Of a DNA stretch of 14,040 nt, positions 13,607 to 14,040 are shown piece after piece. This stretch comes from Dehalococcoidia bacterium. GTDB taxonomy: Bacteria > Chloroflexota > Dehalococcoidia > Dehalococcoidales > Fen-1064. The notes below the pieces were generated by a model. It was given only the letters and a program-made list of their open reading frames with translations. It did not search any database and was not told the DNA's origin. The position numbers and the translations under genes are program-made. Position 1 is the stretch's first letter; each line of letters opens with the position of its first letter. The stretch spans positions 1-14,040 of the forward strand of contig JAUYDN010000013.1 in NCBI GenBank assembly GCA_030691775.1. Direction: 5' to 3'.

Positions 13607-14040
13607 TATCGTAATAGTCGGTAGCCTTAAGAAAGTTAAATCTGTTTTCATAGTAATGCTCATTACTGTCCGATATAATTGGATGCGGTGTTTTGGATGG
13701 GTTTTTCACGCCTGATAGATGATGAATCGGGGGATTCCCATTTTCCACCCGCCTGCGGCGGGAGGTCCAGAGATAATAATTACAAATGCTGTCCCAAACT
13801 CCGTAGACATCGAAGTTGAAGCGAAACAACAAGCGTCAAATCGTAGAGGGGGTGGGGTGCAGAAAGGGGAGTCCCGATATAATCGGGATACGGACTCGTG
13901 ACAAGTCGGAGATGCAATCCTCTTTCTATTATTCCCTCTCCTTCGATTCAAAGGGAGAGGGCAAGAGCTTGCCCTGAGCGAAGCCGAAGGGGTGAGGGTG
14001 GTTGTAGTTAGAAAAAGCACTGCCAGATACTGAAAAGCAA
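13607..14040. other. Non-coding region of hairpin repeats at the window end
   Basis: No supported gene. Hairpins: CCCGCC/GGCGGG (13748-13762), TCCCGAT/ATCGGGA (13872-13888), CCCTCTCCTT/AAGGGAGAGGG (13934-13961) and GGGCAA/TTGCCC (13959-13974). The motif GAGTCCCGAT at 13869-13878 also occurs in the repeats before thrS (4345-4354, and inverted near 4453-4462). The phrases around 13940-14000 resemble dispersed genomic repeats. Confidence 0.6.

Noticed and set aside
13191..14020. Minus-strand frames of 213 and 104 codons near the window end
   Set aside because: They cross hairpin repeats and the antitoxin promoter and have no recognisable protein features.

Overview
The window looks like a chromosomal segment of a bacterium, most likely a member of the Chloroflexota (Dehalococcoidia-like). 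This is an inference from protein character, the infC-rpmI-rplT-pheS-pheT gene order and the many short dispersed palindromic repeats between genes; no 16S or other decisive marker is present. A conserved housekeeping block for translation (thrS, infC, rpmI, rplT, pheS, pheT, about 4.6-11.6 kb, all on +) sits between two accessory segments.

Left accessory segment (1-4.2 kb): a stand-alone type ISP-like restriction-modification protein, cut by the window start but otherwise intact to its stop. It is followed by small hypothetical genes. Between these lie two relics of the C-terminal tail of other type ISP proteins (ending near 3192 and 4147). The second is joined to the first part of a DUF4238-like gene. 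This reads as a defence locus in which related RM genes have repeatedly been lost or replaced, leaving only their 3' ends.

Housekeeping block: thrS has its own extended -10 promoter and is flanked by repeat-rich non-coding DNA. Two inverted copies of a 48-49 bp repeat sit on either side of it. ThrRS lacks the N-terminal TGS domain, and its catalytic core has a base composition different from its two ends. infC, rpmI and rplT form the usual IF3-L35-L20 operon. infC most probably starts at a rare ATA codon, rpmI overlaps infC, and rplT starts at TTG after a small hairpin. pheS and pheT follow at once and encode both subunits of phenylalanyl-tRNA synthetase.

Right accessory segment (11.6-14.04 kb): a BrnT/CopG-type toxin-antitoxin pair on + with a near-consensus sigma70 promoter, facing a ribbon-helix-helix/MazF pair on - with an equally good promoter and a palindrome over its -10. 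Then comes a broken SAM-dependent methyltransferase and a stretch of non-coding hairpin repeats. No tRNA, rRNA, CRISPR array or complete insertion sequence was recognised.
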